Shown: positions 51,024 to 60,005 of the stretch, piece by piece
Numbering within the stretch: position 1 is the stretch's first letter
Layout of the letters: each line of letters begins with the position of its first letter
Assembly: GCA_963715745.1 (NCBI GenBank)
Contig: OY970271.1
Coordinates: 186,001 to 250,000, forward strand
Reading direction: 5' to 3'
Source: CAWGJF01 sp963715745
Lineage (GTDB): Bacteria > Bacteroidota > Ignavibacteria > Ignavibacteriales > Ignavibacteriaceae
DNA length: 64,000 nucleotides
Position numbers and translations under genes: made by a program
The notes under the pieces: model-generated
Database searches by the model: none
Told to the model about the DNA's origin: nothing
What the model saw: the letters and a program-made list of their open reading frames with translations, nothing else

Positions 51024-52673
51024 ATGAAAAATTTGTTTTTTGTTCTGCTGCTGATTGCCATTTCATTTTTATCAAACTCTGTCTTCTCACAGGAAATAAC
51101 AAAAGACGATATTGAAAGCGCTGAAAAAATAACCGGGCTGCAGTTTACAGATGCTGAAAGAGATTCGATGCTGCAGAATCTTGAAGACCAGAAAACAAAC
51201 TATGAAAACATCAGAAAAGTAGAATTAAAAAACTCTGTTCTTCCTTCAATACTTTTTAATCCAATTCCTGCCGGATTCACTTTTCCGAAAGAACAAAATC
51301 CGGTTAAGTTCAGTGATTATTCAACAACAAAAATGCCCGCCGATAAAAATGAACTTGCCTTTTATACAATCGGTCAGCTCGCAGAATTAGTCAGGTCTAA
51401 ACAAATAACATCAGTTGATCTGACAAAATTTTTTATTGATAGATTAAAAAAATTTGATCCCATACTTCATTGTGTAATTAGTCTTACAGAAGAAAGAGCA
51501 ATGAGGCAAGCAAAAATTGCTGATGAAGAAATTGCTACAGGAAAGTACCGTGGTTTGCTTCACGGAATTCCTTTTGGTGTGAAAGATCTTCTTGCGACAA
51601 AAGATTACAAAACTACCTGGGGGGCAAAACCATTTGATAACCAAATGATAGATGAAGATGCAACCGTTATTAAAAAGCTTGAAGATGCCGGTGCTGTTTT
51701 AGTTGCCAAACTTTCAATGGGTGCGCTTGCGTGGGGGGATGTCTGGTTTGGTGGAATGACAAGAAATCCCTGGGATACCACAAGCGGTTCGAGCGGTTCA
51801 TCTGCAGGCTCTGCTTCGGCAGTTTCAGCAGGATTGGTTCCATTCGCAATCGGAACAGAAACATGGGGTTCAATTGTGTCTCCTTCAACAGTTTGTGGTA
51901 CTACAGGTTTAAGACCAACATACGGAAGAATCAGCCGGACAGGTGCAATGGCTTTGAGTTGGTCAATGGATAAAATTGGTCCGATTACAAGATGTGCTGA
52001 AGACCTTGCAATTGTATTCAATGCTATTTACGGACAGGACGGAATTGATCCAACTTTATATGATGTTCCGTTTAAATATTCGCCCTCCATAGATTTAAAA
52101 GGATTAAAAATCGGTTACCTGAAAGATGATTTTGACAAGCAATATGATTTTCATCAGAACGATTCTATCACTTTGTCAAAGCTAAAAGAGCTTGGAACAG
52201 AGTTGATCCCAATTGAATTACCAAAACTTCCCGTGAATGATCTGGCAATAATATTAAATGCAGAGGCAGGCGCTGCTTTTGATGAGCTGACCAGAAGCAA
52301 TAATGATGATCAATTAGTAAGACAAATAAAAGATGCATGGCCAAATGTGTTTCGTTCTTCCCGTTTTATTCCTGCTGTTGAATATATAAATGCAAACAGG
52401 ATAAGAACACTTTTAATTCAGCAAATGCAAAAACTGATGAACGATGTTGATCTTTTTATTGCGCCATCCTGGGAAGGTGATAGCTCATTGCTTACAAACC
52501 TAACAGGTCATCCTTGTGTGGTTGTACCAAATGGTTTTTCAGAAAAAGGAACTCCGACCAGCATTACATTTATAGGAAGATTGTTTGATGAAGGAAGTCT
52601 GATTAAATTTGCAAAACTTTATCAGGATGCAACAGATTTTCATACAAAACATCCGAAAATGTTTAAAAATTAG
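51024..52673 (+). CDS. Exported amidase (amidase signature family)
   Basis: The 549-residue protein has a signal peptide (MKNLFFVLLLIAISFLSNSVFSQ) and the amidase signature fold. The catalytic Ser-cisSer-Lys triad region has Lys in GIPFGVKDLLATKDY, and serines in DTTSGSSGSSAGSASAVSAG and GTETWGSIVSPSTVCGTTGLRPTYGR. Similar exported amidases hydrolyse amides or peptides outside the cytoplasm. The 100-residue stretch after the signal is extra relative to GatA-type enzymes. RBS GGAGGA before ATG. It is 101 bp after the OsmC gene. Confidence 0.87.
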   Translation: MKNLFFVLLLIAISFLSNSVFSQEITKDDIESAEKITGLQFTDAERDSMLQNLEDQKTNYENIRKVELKNSVLPSILFNPIPAGFTFPKEQNPVKFSDYSTTKMPADKNELAFYTIGQLAELVRSKQITSVDLTKFFIDRLKKFDPILHCVISLTEERAMRQAKIADEEIATGKYRGLLHGIPFGVKDLLATKDYKTTWGAKPFDNQMIDEDATVIKKLEDAGAVLVAKLSMGALAWGDVWFGGMTRNPWDTTSGSSGSSAGSASAVSAGLVPFAIGTETWGSIVSPSTVCGTTGLRPTYGRISRTGAMALSWSMDKIGPITRCAEDLAIVFNAIYGQDGIDPTLYDVPFKYSPSIDLKGLKIGYLKDDFDKQYDFHQNDSITLSKLKELGTELIPIELPKLPVNDLAIILNAEAGAAFDELTRSNNDDQLVRQIKDAWPNVFRSSRFIPAVEYINANRIRTLLIQQMQKLMNDVDLFIAPSWEGDSSLLTNLTGHPCVVVPNGFSEKGTPTSITFIGRLFDEGSLIKFAKLYQDATDFHTKHPKMFKN

Positions 52674-52780
52674 CTTTCTTAAAGACAAACAATATTTGCT
52701 CCTGAGCAATTATTATCGTAATATGATTCGGTCATTTAACTTTTAATCATTCCCCATTAAACTATTCAATAGGAGGCGCT

Positions 52781-53215
52781 ATGTTCAGGATATCTCTGTC
52801 TGTTCTGCTTTTCTCTTTTATTGTTCTTTTCACTTCTGCATCACTTGCTCAATCCGACGATGATGCACACGTAATCCATGTCCAGACAAACAAATTTAAA
52901 ATGATGCCAACCGGTGACGAAGGCACAGCTTTTAACGATATGTTGAGAAGGCAGTCGGATGTAATAAATAAAGATATGAGAGTTGTAAGCTCAAGAATTG
53001 TCAGGCACAATTGGGGTGCAGACAGCCGTGATCTGGTTATTATAACTGAATTTAAAAGCCTGGATGATTTATTTTCATTTTACGGTGATATGAACTCTTT
53101 ATTTGAAAAAGCATATTCGAAAGAACAACTGGACGCCGATAATGCTTTATACAATAAATATGTCGGTCAACATGCTGACGAAATCTATAGAGAAGTTCCC
53201 GGAACACGAAAATAA
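52781..53215 (+). CDS. Small secreted protein, unknown function
   Basis: The 144-residue protein has a clear signal peptide (MFRISLSVLLFSFIVLFTSASLA then QSDDDAH). The mature part has a strand-helix pattern HVIHVQTNKFKM, DMLRRQSDVINKDMRVVSSRI, DLVIITEFKSLDDLFSF that looks like a dimeric alpha/beta-barrel (NIPSNAP/stress-responsive type), a resemblance only. GGAGG precedes ATG. It is closed by a terminator. It may act in the periplasm or be surface-released. No partner gene is suggested. Confidence 0.65.
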   Translation: MFRISLSVLLFSFIVLFTSASLAQSDDDAHVIHVQTNKFKMMPTGDEGTAFNDMLRRQSDVINKDMRVVSSRIVRHNWGADSRDLVIITEFKSLDDLFSFYGDMNSLFEKAYSKEQLDADNALYNKYVGQHADEIYREVPGTRK

Positions 53216-53240
53216 AATATACACTTGATTGAATTTTTAG

Positions 53241-53273
53241 ATGCTGCATGATTAACCTGTGCAGCATTTTTTA
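53241..53273 (+). terminator. Rho-independent terminator
   Basis: Stem ATGCTGCA/TGCAGCAT, 11-nt loop, T-run; ends the secreted-protein gene 26 bp past its stop and may also insulate the convergent acuC gene. Confidence 0.88.
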
Positions 53274-53308
53274 TTTTGGATGATTTTCAATATTAAAATT
53301 GAAAATCT

Positions 53309-54442
53309 TTAAATCCAATCGGCAGCAACTGCATCAAGAAGTCTCAGTGCAGTTTCATTATTATGTTTTTTTATTTCACTTTTCCGGGCTACCGGTTCAA
53401 ATGCAGGAAGAGAATCATGCAATGTTTTCGAAAATTCCTTTCCAATTTTTTTACTCCACTTTTTTCTCCAGCTTTCAGGTAATTTATATGGAAGCTTTTC
53501 ATTAAAAATAAGAAGATATAGAATTGCCCATATTCTTGGTGCGGCAGTAATTGAATATCCCCCTCCAAAAGTAAAGATTGCCTTTCCTTTGCTTTTCAGA
53601 TTTATCAATTCTAAAACTCTTTTGTAGATTTTTTCAAAATCGTAAGTTGTTAAAAGTAAATCAGCAAGCGGATCGGAAAAATGTGCATCTGCACCAGCTT
53701 GAACAATAACGGCATCCGGTTTAAACCATGATAATGCAGGCTCCAATATTTTATTCATCACTTCAAAATATGAATCACCTTCTGTGAATGGTTCAAGTGG
53801 AATATTCAATTTTAAAGAACGACCCATACTTTTTCCAAGTTCATGAAGCCAGCCCGAACCCGGGAACAAATATTCTCCTGATTCATGAAAAGAAATTGTC
53901 ATCACTTTATCATCGGTATAAAATATTTCCTGCACACCGTCACCGTGATGGACATCGAGATCAAGATAAACAACATGCCAGCCGGCATTCGTCATTTCTT
54001 TAATTGCCAAAGCAAGATCGTTATAAAGACAAAATCCTGAAGCTAAAGAATTATGTGCGTGATGAAAACCCCCACCCATTTGAAAAACCTTATTTGCTTT
54101 GTTTTCAATCAGCAATTTTGCCCCCAACAATGTTCCGCCAACCTGGATGCGGGCGGCTTCAGCCATTCCTGGAACTATAGGGTTATCAACATTTCCAAGT
54201 CCGAAAGATTCAGCATCAATAGAATTATCACCGTTACTTAATCCTTCAATTGCAGTTATATAATTTTTATCGTGAATGGAAAAAAGTTCTTCAGCGGAAA
54301 CAATATCCGGCCGGACAAATTCCCGCAATACACCTAACTCTTTTAAAAGATCAATTACCATTTCAATCCGAACCGGATCAAAAGGATGACCCGGACCTAG
54401 ATTATACTTACTGTATTCGGGACTATAAACTACTTTACACAT
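53309..54442 (-). CDS. acuC: AcuC-like class I deacetylase (histone deacetylase family)
   Basis: The 377-residue zinc hydrolase has catalytic His-His (GGGFHHAHNSLASGFCLYND, 124-142), zinc-site DLDVHHGDGV (161-170), QAGADAHFSDPLADL and FGGGYS. The order and spacing match AcuC of Bacillus, which deacetylates acetyl-CoA synthetase. The start overlaps the AcuB gene by 13 bp, and both lie downstream of a Pat-like acetyltransferase, near acs. It is therefore likely the reverse arm of an acetylation switch on Acs. That target is inferred from context. Confidence 0.88.
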   Translation of the reverse strand: MCKVVYSPEYSKYNLGPGHPFDPVRIEMVIDLLKELGVLREFVRPDIVSAEELFSIHDKNYITAIEGLSNGDNSIDAESFGLGNVDNPIVPGMAEAARIQVGGTLLGAKLLIENKANKVFQMGGGFHHAHNSLASGFCLYNDLALAIKEMTNAGWHVVYLDLDVHHGDGVQEIFYTDDKVMTISFHESGEYLFPGSGWLHELGKSMGRSLKLNIPLEPFTEGDSYFEVMNKILEPALSWFKPDAVIVQAGADAHFSDPLADLLLTTYDFEKIYKRVLELINLKSKGKAIFTFGGGYSITAAPRIWAILYLLIFNEKLPYKLPESWRKKWSKKIGKEFSKTLHDSLPAFEPVARKSEIKKHNNETALRLLDAVAADWI

Positions 54443-55059
54443 GCAATATGAACAGGCCAGACAACTTCAAAGCCGGCTTCACAAATTGCCTGAGCAAGCA
54501 TTTTCATTTCGATAGTGCCGACTCTCAATACAAGTCTGACTTTCCTGTTTTTTTCAGGGTAAGTTAAGATTGAATGAATATTAATTTTTCTCTCGGCAAG
54601 CAGAGTGGTAAGCCTTGCTAATTCCCCTGACTTGTTGGGAAGCCGCACATCAAGTCTTCCTGATGGTTGGTGAATACCGGTAAGCAGCAGCAAAGCATCA
54701 AGCAAATCCATTCCTGTCACTATTCCCACCAGCTTCATATTATCAACAACGGGCAGGCATCCAATTTTTAGTTCTCTCATTGTTTGTGTAGCACTTTCTA
54801 TGGGGTCAGACGGATGTGTCGATTGAACAGGATGGCTCATTATTTTTCCGATTTCAGTTTCAATGTCGAATGGGTTTTTTGTGAGCTTGCTTGTTGCCAA
54901 TCTTAAATCACGATCAGTCACAACTCCAACAAGTTTATCATCATCAACAACGGGCAGATGCCTGATTCCTTTCTGCTGCATAATTTCATAAGCTTCTTTT
55001 AATTTTGTTGAAGATGAAACGGAAATCGGTTCCGGATGCATTACTTCGCTAATTAACAT
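54430..55059 (-). CDS. acuB: AcuB-like protein: CBS pair plus ACT domain
   Basis: The 209-residue protein has two CBS motifs (SEVMHPEPISVSSSTKLKEAYEIM, 4-27; KIMSHPVQSTHPSDPIESATQTM) with the loops HLPVVDDDKLVGVVTDRDLR and CLPVVDNMKLVGIVTGMDLL. From about 137 an ACT-like domain follows (RLDVRLPNKSGELARLTTLLAERKINIHSI). AcuB of Bacillus has this build and sits between acuA and acuC, with unclear biochemistry. CBS domains bind adenine nucleotides, so it could sense energy charge. Gap to the Pat-like gene is 21 bp. Confidence 0.87.
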   Translation of the reverse strand: MLISEVMHPEPISVSSSTKLKEAYEIMQQKGIRHLPVVDDDKLVGVVTDRDLRLATSKLTKNPFDIETEIGKIMSHPVQSTHPSDPIESATQTMRELKIGCLPVVDNMKLVGIVTGMDLLDALLLLTGIHQPSGRLDVRLPNKSGELARLTTLLAERKINIHSILTYPEKNRKVRLVLRVGTIEMKMLAQAICEAGFEVVWPVHIACVK

Positions 55060-55080
55060 TTTTCTTCCCTCATTAAAATT

Positions 55081-57498
55081 TTAATATGATGGTCTTTCAA
55101 CACCGCCGTATTTTAAATTAATTAATATATCCCCCACTGCAAAAGGTTCATTTACTTCGGCAACTTTTGATTCAAATTCCCAGAGCCAGGGAATTTCTTC
55201 AATCATCTGGGAAAGTCTGCCAAGCATTTCGCCAATTCCTTTATTTTCTTTTAAGTTCATTTCTAACAGAATTTCCTCAAGATCATGATCGGTTAATGGA
55301 GTAATTCTCAAGACCGATTTTGCTTCTGAAGAAATAACTTCTATCAACGGACCAAATAATGGATCAGGCTTAACCCGGACAGTTATTAATGGAGCATTTC
55401 GGGGTTGTGTTTCAGCAAATCTTATCCCAAAATAAGATAAAATCTTAACAGAGTTTTCTTTATCTAATTTTGAAATTGATTGTTGAAGATTCGCTTTACT
55501 TAATTTATTTTGTACAAGATTTCTTGCGTCGCCGGCTTTTACATCTTTATACCAGACTAGTTTTCCAGCCGGTTTATTTTTGTACTCAACATATTTTACT
55601 ATTCTACCTAATGCATTAACGGCAGATTCAGGAAAACGAAATGCGGGAAATTTTCTTGTGATGCTTTCATCTCCGGAATCGTCGTCAATTGAAATCGCAC
55701 CTTCAGCACCCATTATACATAACAGAACAGTTTTTTTAATACCAGTTTTTTCTTCTGCATATTTTACCCCTTTTCTAATTGCTATTTCAACAGGCTTTGT
55801 TGAACATTTTCCAACGCAGGCAAATCCGACAAGCAGTACGTCAACATTTTCATTTAACAGTGCGGCATTAACTGCCTCTTCATATTTATCAGCCGATGTA
55901 AATGCACCAAGGTCAATTACTCCCGGTCCGCTTATATCAAGGTAATTGGTTTCGCAGGTGTCAGCAAATAAAGTTGCAACACCGGAGCTGTTTGCGATAA
56001 TACTTACTCTGTTACCGGCTGGTAACGGCTGATGAGCGAGAATCACAGCCACATTAAATAACTCTTCGAGAGTTGGTGCAAGAATAATTCCGGTTTGTTG
56101 AAATAGAGCTTCAACCTGTCTTTCACCTAAATTTTTAATTCCACTTTTAAGTTCGGTTGTTTTTCTTCCGGCAAGACTTTTTCCACTCTTGATGCAAAGA
56201 ATTGGTTTTTTGTTTGTCATTCTTCTTGCAATTCTTACAAAGCGTCTGGGATTACCAAAAGTTTCCAGATACAGGATTGCCATTTTTGTATTCGGATCTT
56301 CTTCCCAGTATTGAAGAAGGTCGTTGCCAGAAACGTCCGCCCTGTTTCCAGCCGAAACGAAAGTTGTAAAGCTTACACCTTTTTCTAAAGCATATTCAAG
56401 AATGACCAATCCAAGAGCTGCTGAATGAGAAAAAAATCCTGTGTGTCCAGGAGGCATTATATGCGGTGCCATACTAGCATTCAACCTGACTTTCGGATCT
56501 GTATTCATTACACCAAGACAGCTTGGCCCTAAAAGTCTTACTCCGTGAGAACGAACTAATTCTTTAAGTTTTTTCTGTCGTTTTAATCCTTCGTCACCGG
56601 CATCAGCAAATCCGGCAGAGACAACTACAAGACCTTTAGCCCCAACTTGAATTGCTTCAAGTGCTACGTCATAAACTTTTTCAGCATTAACAGCAATCAC
56701 AGCTAAATCAACTTTTCCGGGAACTTCGCTTATTTTAGAATAAGCATTAATTCCATTAACAGAATCTGCATTAGGATTTACAGGATAAATTTCTCCTGCG
56801 AAATCCGCTGTTGCAATATTTGTAAAAATTATATTGCCGATTGATGCCGGATCTCTTGAAGCACCAATAACTGCAACAGCTTTTGGTCGAAGAAGTGGAA
56901 TAAGTGAATTTGCAATTGCGATTCTTTCTCTTAGCCCGGCAATTTCCCAAAGAGCAGCTGCACCGCCAACAGGCAATTCAATATGAACTGTATCGGAATC
57001 CCAGACCTGGTGTTTTTCAAATCCAGAACTTTTAAAAACATTTATCATCTGCTGATTGTCAGAAAGAACCTCAGCTTCAAACTCTACAAAACCATTTGCG
57101 GCGGCTAGGCCAGCTAATCTTTCTAAAATTAAAGTGCCAATTCCTTTCCCCTGGTAATCATCTTCAATCAGAAAAGCTACTTCTGCAGTATGTCCGTTTC
57201 CTGCTGTTATATAATTACCAAGCCCGATAACTTTTCCATCGCCGTTTTCTCCTGTAAGAGCAAGCAGGCAACCCCTGTCTTTAAAATCTCCGCTGCATAA
57301 TTCTTTAATTACATTTACAGAAACTTGCGATATTGAAGCCATGAATCTCATCCTAAGGCTTTCACGCGAAACGCGAGTCATAAATGATTCAACTTTGGAG
57401 ATATCTTCAGGTATTGCAGGTTTTAGAAAGATTCCCTGTCCGTCCTTTAAAAAGACGTGTTCTTTATAGGCAAGACCTTCGGGTATTATTCGGAACAT
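55081..57498 (-). CDS. Pat-like protein: GNAT acetyltransferase fused to a degenerate ADP-forming acyl-CoA synthetase
   Basis: The 805-residue protein starts with a GNAT domain (about 1-175; acetyl-CoA loop QGKGIGTLILERL, 116-128). A CoA-binding domain (208-335; VAVIGASRDPASIGNIIF) and a succinyl-CoA-ligase-like region (345-640) follow. Family members keep a phospho-His motif SHTGALAG near residue 450, but here the place reads LKSGIKNLG. The C-terminal ATP-grasp part (about 665-805) lacks its N half and is about 140 residues instead of over 200. The synthetase is thus probably inactive, as in Pat/PatZ enzymes that acetylate Acs, although there GNAT is C-terminal. It lies downstream of acs, with acuB and acuC after it. 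Confidence 0.87.
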   Translation of the reverse strand: MFRIIPEGLAYKEHVFLKDGQGIFLKPAIPEDISKVESFMTRVSRESLRMRFMASISQVSVNVIKELCSGDFKDRGCLLALTGENGDGKVIGLGNYITAGNGHTAEVAFLIEDDYQGKGIGTLILERLAGLAAANGFVEFEAEVLSDNQQMINVFKSSGFEKHQVWDSDTVHIELPVGGAAALWEIAGLRERIAIANSLIPLLRPKAVAVIGASRDPASIGNIIFTNIATADFAGEIYPVNPNADSVNGINAYSKISEVPGKVDLAVIAVNAEKVYDVALEAIQVGAKGLVVVSAGFADAGDEGLKRQKKLKELVRSHGVRLLGPSCLGVMNTDPKVRLNASMAPHIMPPGHTGFFSHSAALGLVILEYALEKGVSFTTFVSAGNRADVSGNDLLQYWEEDPNTKMAILYLETFGNPRRFVRIARRMTNKKPILCIKSGKSLAGRKTTELKSGIKNLGERQVEALFQQTGIILAPTLEELFNVAVILAHQPLPAGNRVSIIANSSGVATLFADTCETNYLDISGPGVIDLGAFTSADKYEEAVNAALLNENVDVLLVGFACVGKCSTKPVEIAIRKGVKYAEEKTGIKKTVLLCIMGAEGAISIDDDSGDESITRKFPAFRFPESAVNALGRIVKYVEYKNKPAGKLVWYKDVKAGDARNLVQNKLSKANLQQSISKLDKENSVKILSYFGIRFAETQPRNAPLITVRVKPDPLFGPLIEVISSEAKSVLRITPLTDHDLEEILLEMNLKENKGIGEMLGRLSQMIEEIPWLWEFESKVAEVNEPFAVGDILINLKYGGVERPSY

Positions 57499-57534
57499 TT
57501 AAATTAATTCCCTTTTTAACACTGGGAATAATAT

Positions 57535-57577
57535 GTAAAAAAATTTGGAGGTTCAAAGTATTAAACTTCAAACCTCC
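57535..57577 (-). terminator. Terminator after acs
   Basis: On the minus strand, an imperfect stem GGAGGTT ... AACCTCC with inner GAAG/CTTT pairs is followed by AAATTTTTTT. It lies between the acs stop and the Pat-like gene start and would separate the two transcripts, at least in part. Confidence 0.6.
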
Positions 57578-57589
57578 CGGTGTGAAGCA

Positions 57590-59620
57590 TTACGAAGCCA
57601 TCTTCTTAATTTCTTCGACCACCTGCGGATTAGCAAGAGTTGTGATGTCACCCGTATCCTGTTTATTGGCAATTGCCGAAAGAATACGACGCATTATTTT
57701 CCCCGATCTTGTTTTGGGCATATCTGAAACTATCCAGACTTTACCCGGTTTTGCAATCGGGCCAATCTCTTTAGCAAGCGTATCTGAAACTTTCTTTTCT
57801 ATTTCAGCACTTGCTTTAAGTCCTGGTTTCAAAGAAATAAAGATGTGAGGTATTTTTCCTTTGATTGGATCTGCAACCGGAACAACCGCAGCTTCACCAA
57901 CTTCTTCACACATAAGCGCAGCAGATTCAAGTTCCTTGGTTCCCAATCTGTGTCCGGCTACATTTATAACATCATCAATTCTGCCGAGAATCCTGTAAAA
58001 ACCATCTGCAGCCTGAACTGCACCATCGCCTGCAAAGTAAGGCCAGTCTCTCCAGTCTTTGCTTTCAGGATTTTTATTATATCGCTGGTAATACTGCCTT
58101 ACAAACCTTGCATCGTCTCCCCAGATAGTAAGCATTCTTCCCGGCCATGGATTTTGAATACAGATATTTCCGGCTTTACCGCTACCGGCAGGTAATGGTT
58201 TTCCTTCTTCATCAAAAATAACAGGATAGATTCCGGGGACTGCAGGTCCGGCACTTCCGGGTTTCATATTGTGAACTCCGGGTAATGTTGAACAAAGGAA
58301 TCCGCCGGTTTCGGTTTGCCACCATGTATCAACAATCGCAGCTTGTTTCTTTCCAACAACATTATAATACCATCTCCAAACTTCTGGTTCGATTGGCTCA
58401 CCTACAGTTGTCATATGTTTAAATTGATAATTATACTTTGCGGGTTCATCAGGTCCAACACGCCTTAAAGCACGAATTGCAGTTGGTGATGTGTGGAAAA
58501 TGTTTACATCAAGTTCTTCTGCAACTCTCCAGGGTCTGCCAGCATCAGGATGCGTTGGAACACCTTCAAAAATTACACTTGAAGCTGCAAGTGCAAGAGG
58601 TCCGTAAATAATATATGAGTGTCCTGTAATCCAGCCGATATCAGCCATACACCAGTACACATCTTCCGGATGAATATCCTGGATATATTTTGATGTGCCT
58701 ATTACATAAGAAAGATATCCGCCAATTGAATGCTGGGCACCTTTTGGTTTTCCTGTTGAACCGGAAGTGTACATTATAAAAAGTGAATCTTCTGCTTTAA
58801 GATGTTCAGGTTCAACTTTAGCGTGATAATATTTTTTAATAACATCATTAACAACAAAATCACGTCCTTCAACAAGCGGTGTTTTTGCTGAATACTTTCC
58901 CGGATAGCGTTCAAAAATTAAAACCTTCTCTAATTTTTGCCCTCCTTTCAAAGCTTCATCGTAAGCAATATCAGCTTTTTCTTTATGATCAATCAGGTTG
59001 CCTGCCCTGTAATATGCATCTGCAGTAATAAGAACTTTACTTTTTGCATCTGCTACTCTTTCACCGCAAGCTTTTCCTGAAAATCCTGAAAACACCTGTG
59101 AGTGAATTGCCCCGATGCGGGCACATGCTAACATTGCAATTGCAATTTCAGGAATCATCGGCATATGAAGAGTAACTGTATCTCCGGATTTTACTCCACA
59201 GAAATCTTTTAACAGTGCAGCAAACTCATTTACTTTTATATACAATTCCTGGAATGTCATATGCTGTATTGGTTCGTCTTCGGGTTCGGGTACAAAATGA
59301 AGTGCAGTTTTGTTTTTATATTTTGCAAGATGACGATCAATACAATTGTAGCTTGCATTCAGTTCGCCACCAACAAACCATTTATAGAACGGCGGATTAC
59401 TTGAGTCCAGAACCTGGTTGTAAGGTTTGAACCAATCAAGCATATCAGCATATTCTTTAAAACAATCAGGAAAATTTTCCATACTGAATCTTTTTAAAAT
59501 CTGTTCGTCATTAACATTTGCCTGTTTAACAAAACCTTCCGAAGGTTTATATACTTCTTCCTCTTTCCAATGCACCGCAATCTGGGCTTCAGATACTTCA
59601 TCCTTATTAATTTTTGCCAT
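57590..59620 (-). CDS. acs: Acetyl-CoA synthetase (AMP-forming)
   Basis: The 676-residue enzyme activates acetate to acetyl-CoA. Visible motifs are the phosphate loop FIMYTSGSTGKPKGAQHS, VDTWWQTETGGFLCS and GDGAVQAADGFYRILGRIDDVINVAGHRLGTKE. The conserved acetylation site is Lys641 in PKTRSGKIMRRIL. Acs is controlled by reversible acetylation of that lysine in several bacteria. Here a Pat-like GNAT, AcuB and an AcuC deacetylase lie immediately downstream, which supports the same control. ATG start at 59620 with AGGAG upstream. Confidence 0.95.
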   Translation of the reverse strand: MAKINKDEVSEAQIAVHWKEEEVYKPSEGFVKQANVNDEQILKRFSMENFPDCFKEYADMLDWFKPYNQVLDSSNPPFYKWFVGGELNASYNCIDRHLAKYKNKTALHFVPEPEDEPIQHMTFQELYIKVNEFAALLKDFCGVKSGDTVTLHMPMIPEIAIAMLACARIGAIHSQVFSGFSGKACGERVADAKSKVLITADAYYRAGNLIDHKEKADIAYDEALKGGQKLEKVLIFERYPGKYSAKTPLVEGRDFVVNDVIKKYYHAKVEPEHLKAEDSLFIMYTSGSTGKPKGAQHSIGGYLSYVIGTSKYIQDIHPEDVYWCMADIGWITGHSYIIYGPLALAASSVIFEGVPTHPDAGRPWRVAEELDVNIFHTSPTAIRALRRVGPDEPAKYNYQFKHMTTVGEPIEPEVWRWYYNVVGKKQAAIVDTWWQTETGGFLCSTLPGVHNMKPGSAGPAVPGIYPVIFDEEGKPLPAGSGKAGNICIQNPWPGRMLTIWGDDARFVRQYYQRYNKNPESKDWRDWPYFAGDGAVQAADGFYRILGRIDDVINVAGHRLGTKELESAALMCEEVGEAAVVPVADPIKGKIPHIFISLKPGLKASAEIEKKVSDTLAKEIGPIAKPGKVWIVSDMPKTRSGKIMRRILSAIANKQDTGDITTLANPQVVEEIKKMAS

Positions 59621-59640
59621 AAGTTTAACTCCTGTAATTT

Positions 59641-60005
59641 ATTTTTACTTAAAATATCTCATCTGGGATTGGAGTGAATGTTAGACAACGCAGTAATGCC
59701 TTCTTATACAGCTCATTATCCCGCAATAGTTTATAATTCACAAATTTGTTCAGCATTCTCAATTGCTGACCACCAAAATAATACAATCAATATAAAGAAT
59801 ACAACTTGCTGAATGTGGTTGTGTTTTATAATTGCCCTCCATATTTCAAAACAGAATAATTTTTATACAAAAAATGAAAACGTTATTATACAAATTTTAT
59901 AATGTTAAACTTTGCGACTATATATTTATTGAGAAATTACTGAAAATTCCTTTTGTAGTTTTCATTACCACTTGAATTGTTAATTACTGGTTGTAAGTTT
60001 ACAAA
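59641..60005. promoter_or_regulatory. Divergent regulatory region between acs and the radical SAM gene, 365 bp
   Basis: No gene. It contains an inverted repeat TCAGCA-N8-TGCTGA at 59750-59769, a plausible operator. It also has long A/T tracts. Promoters for both outward genes must lie here, but no clear -33/-7 pair was identified. Confidence 0.4.

Noticed and set aside
51605..52021. 138-residue minus-strand ORF inside the amidase
   Set aside because: Antisense shadow of the amidase active-site region with Pro/Ala bias.
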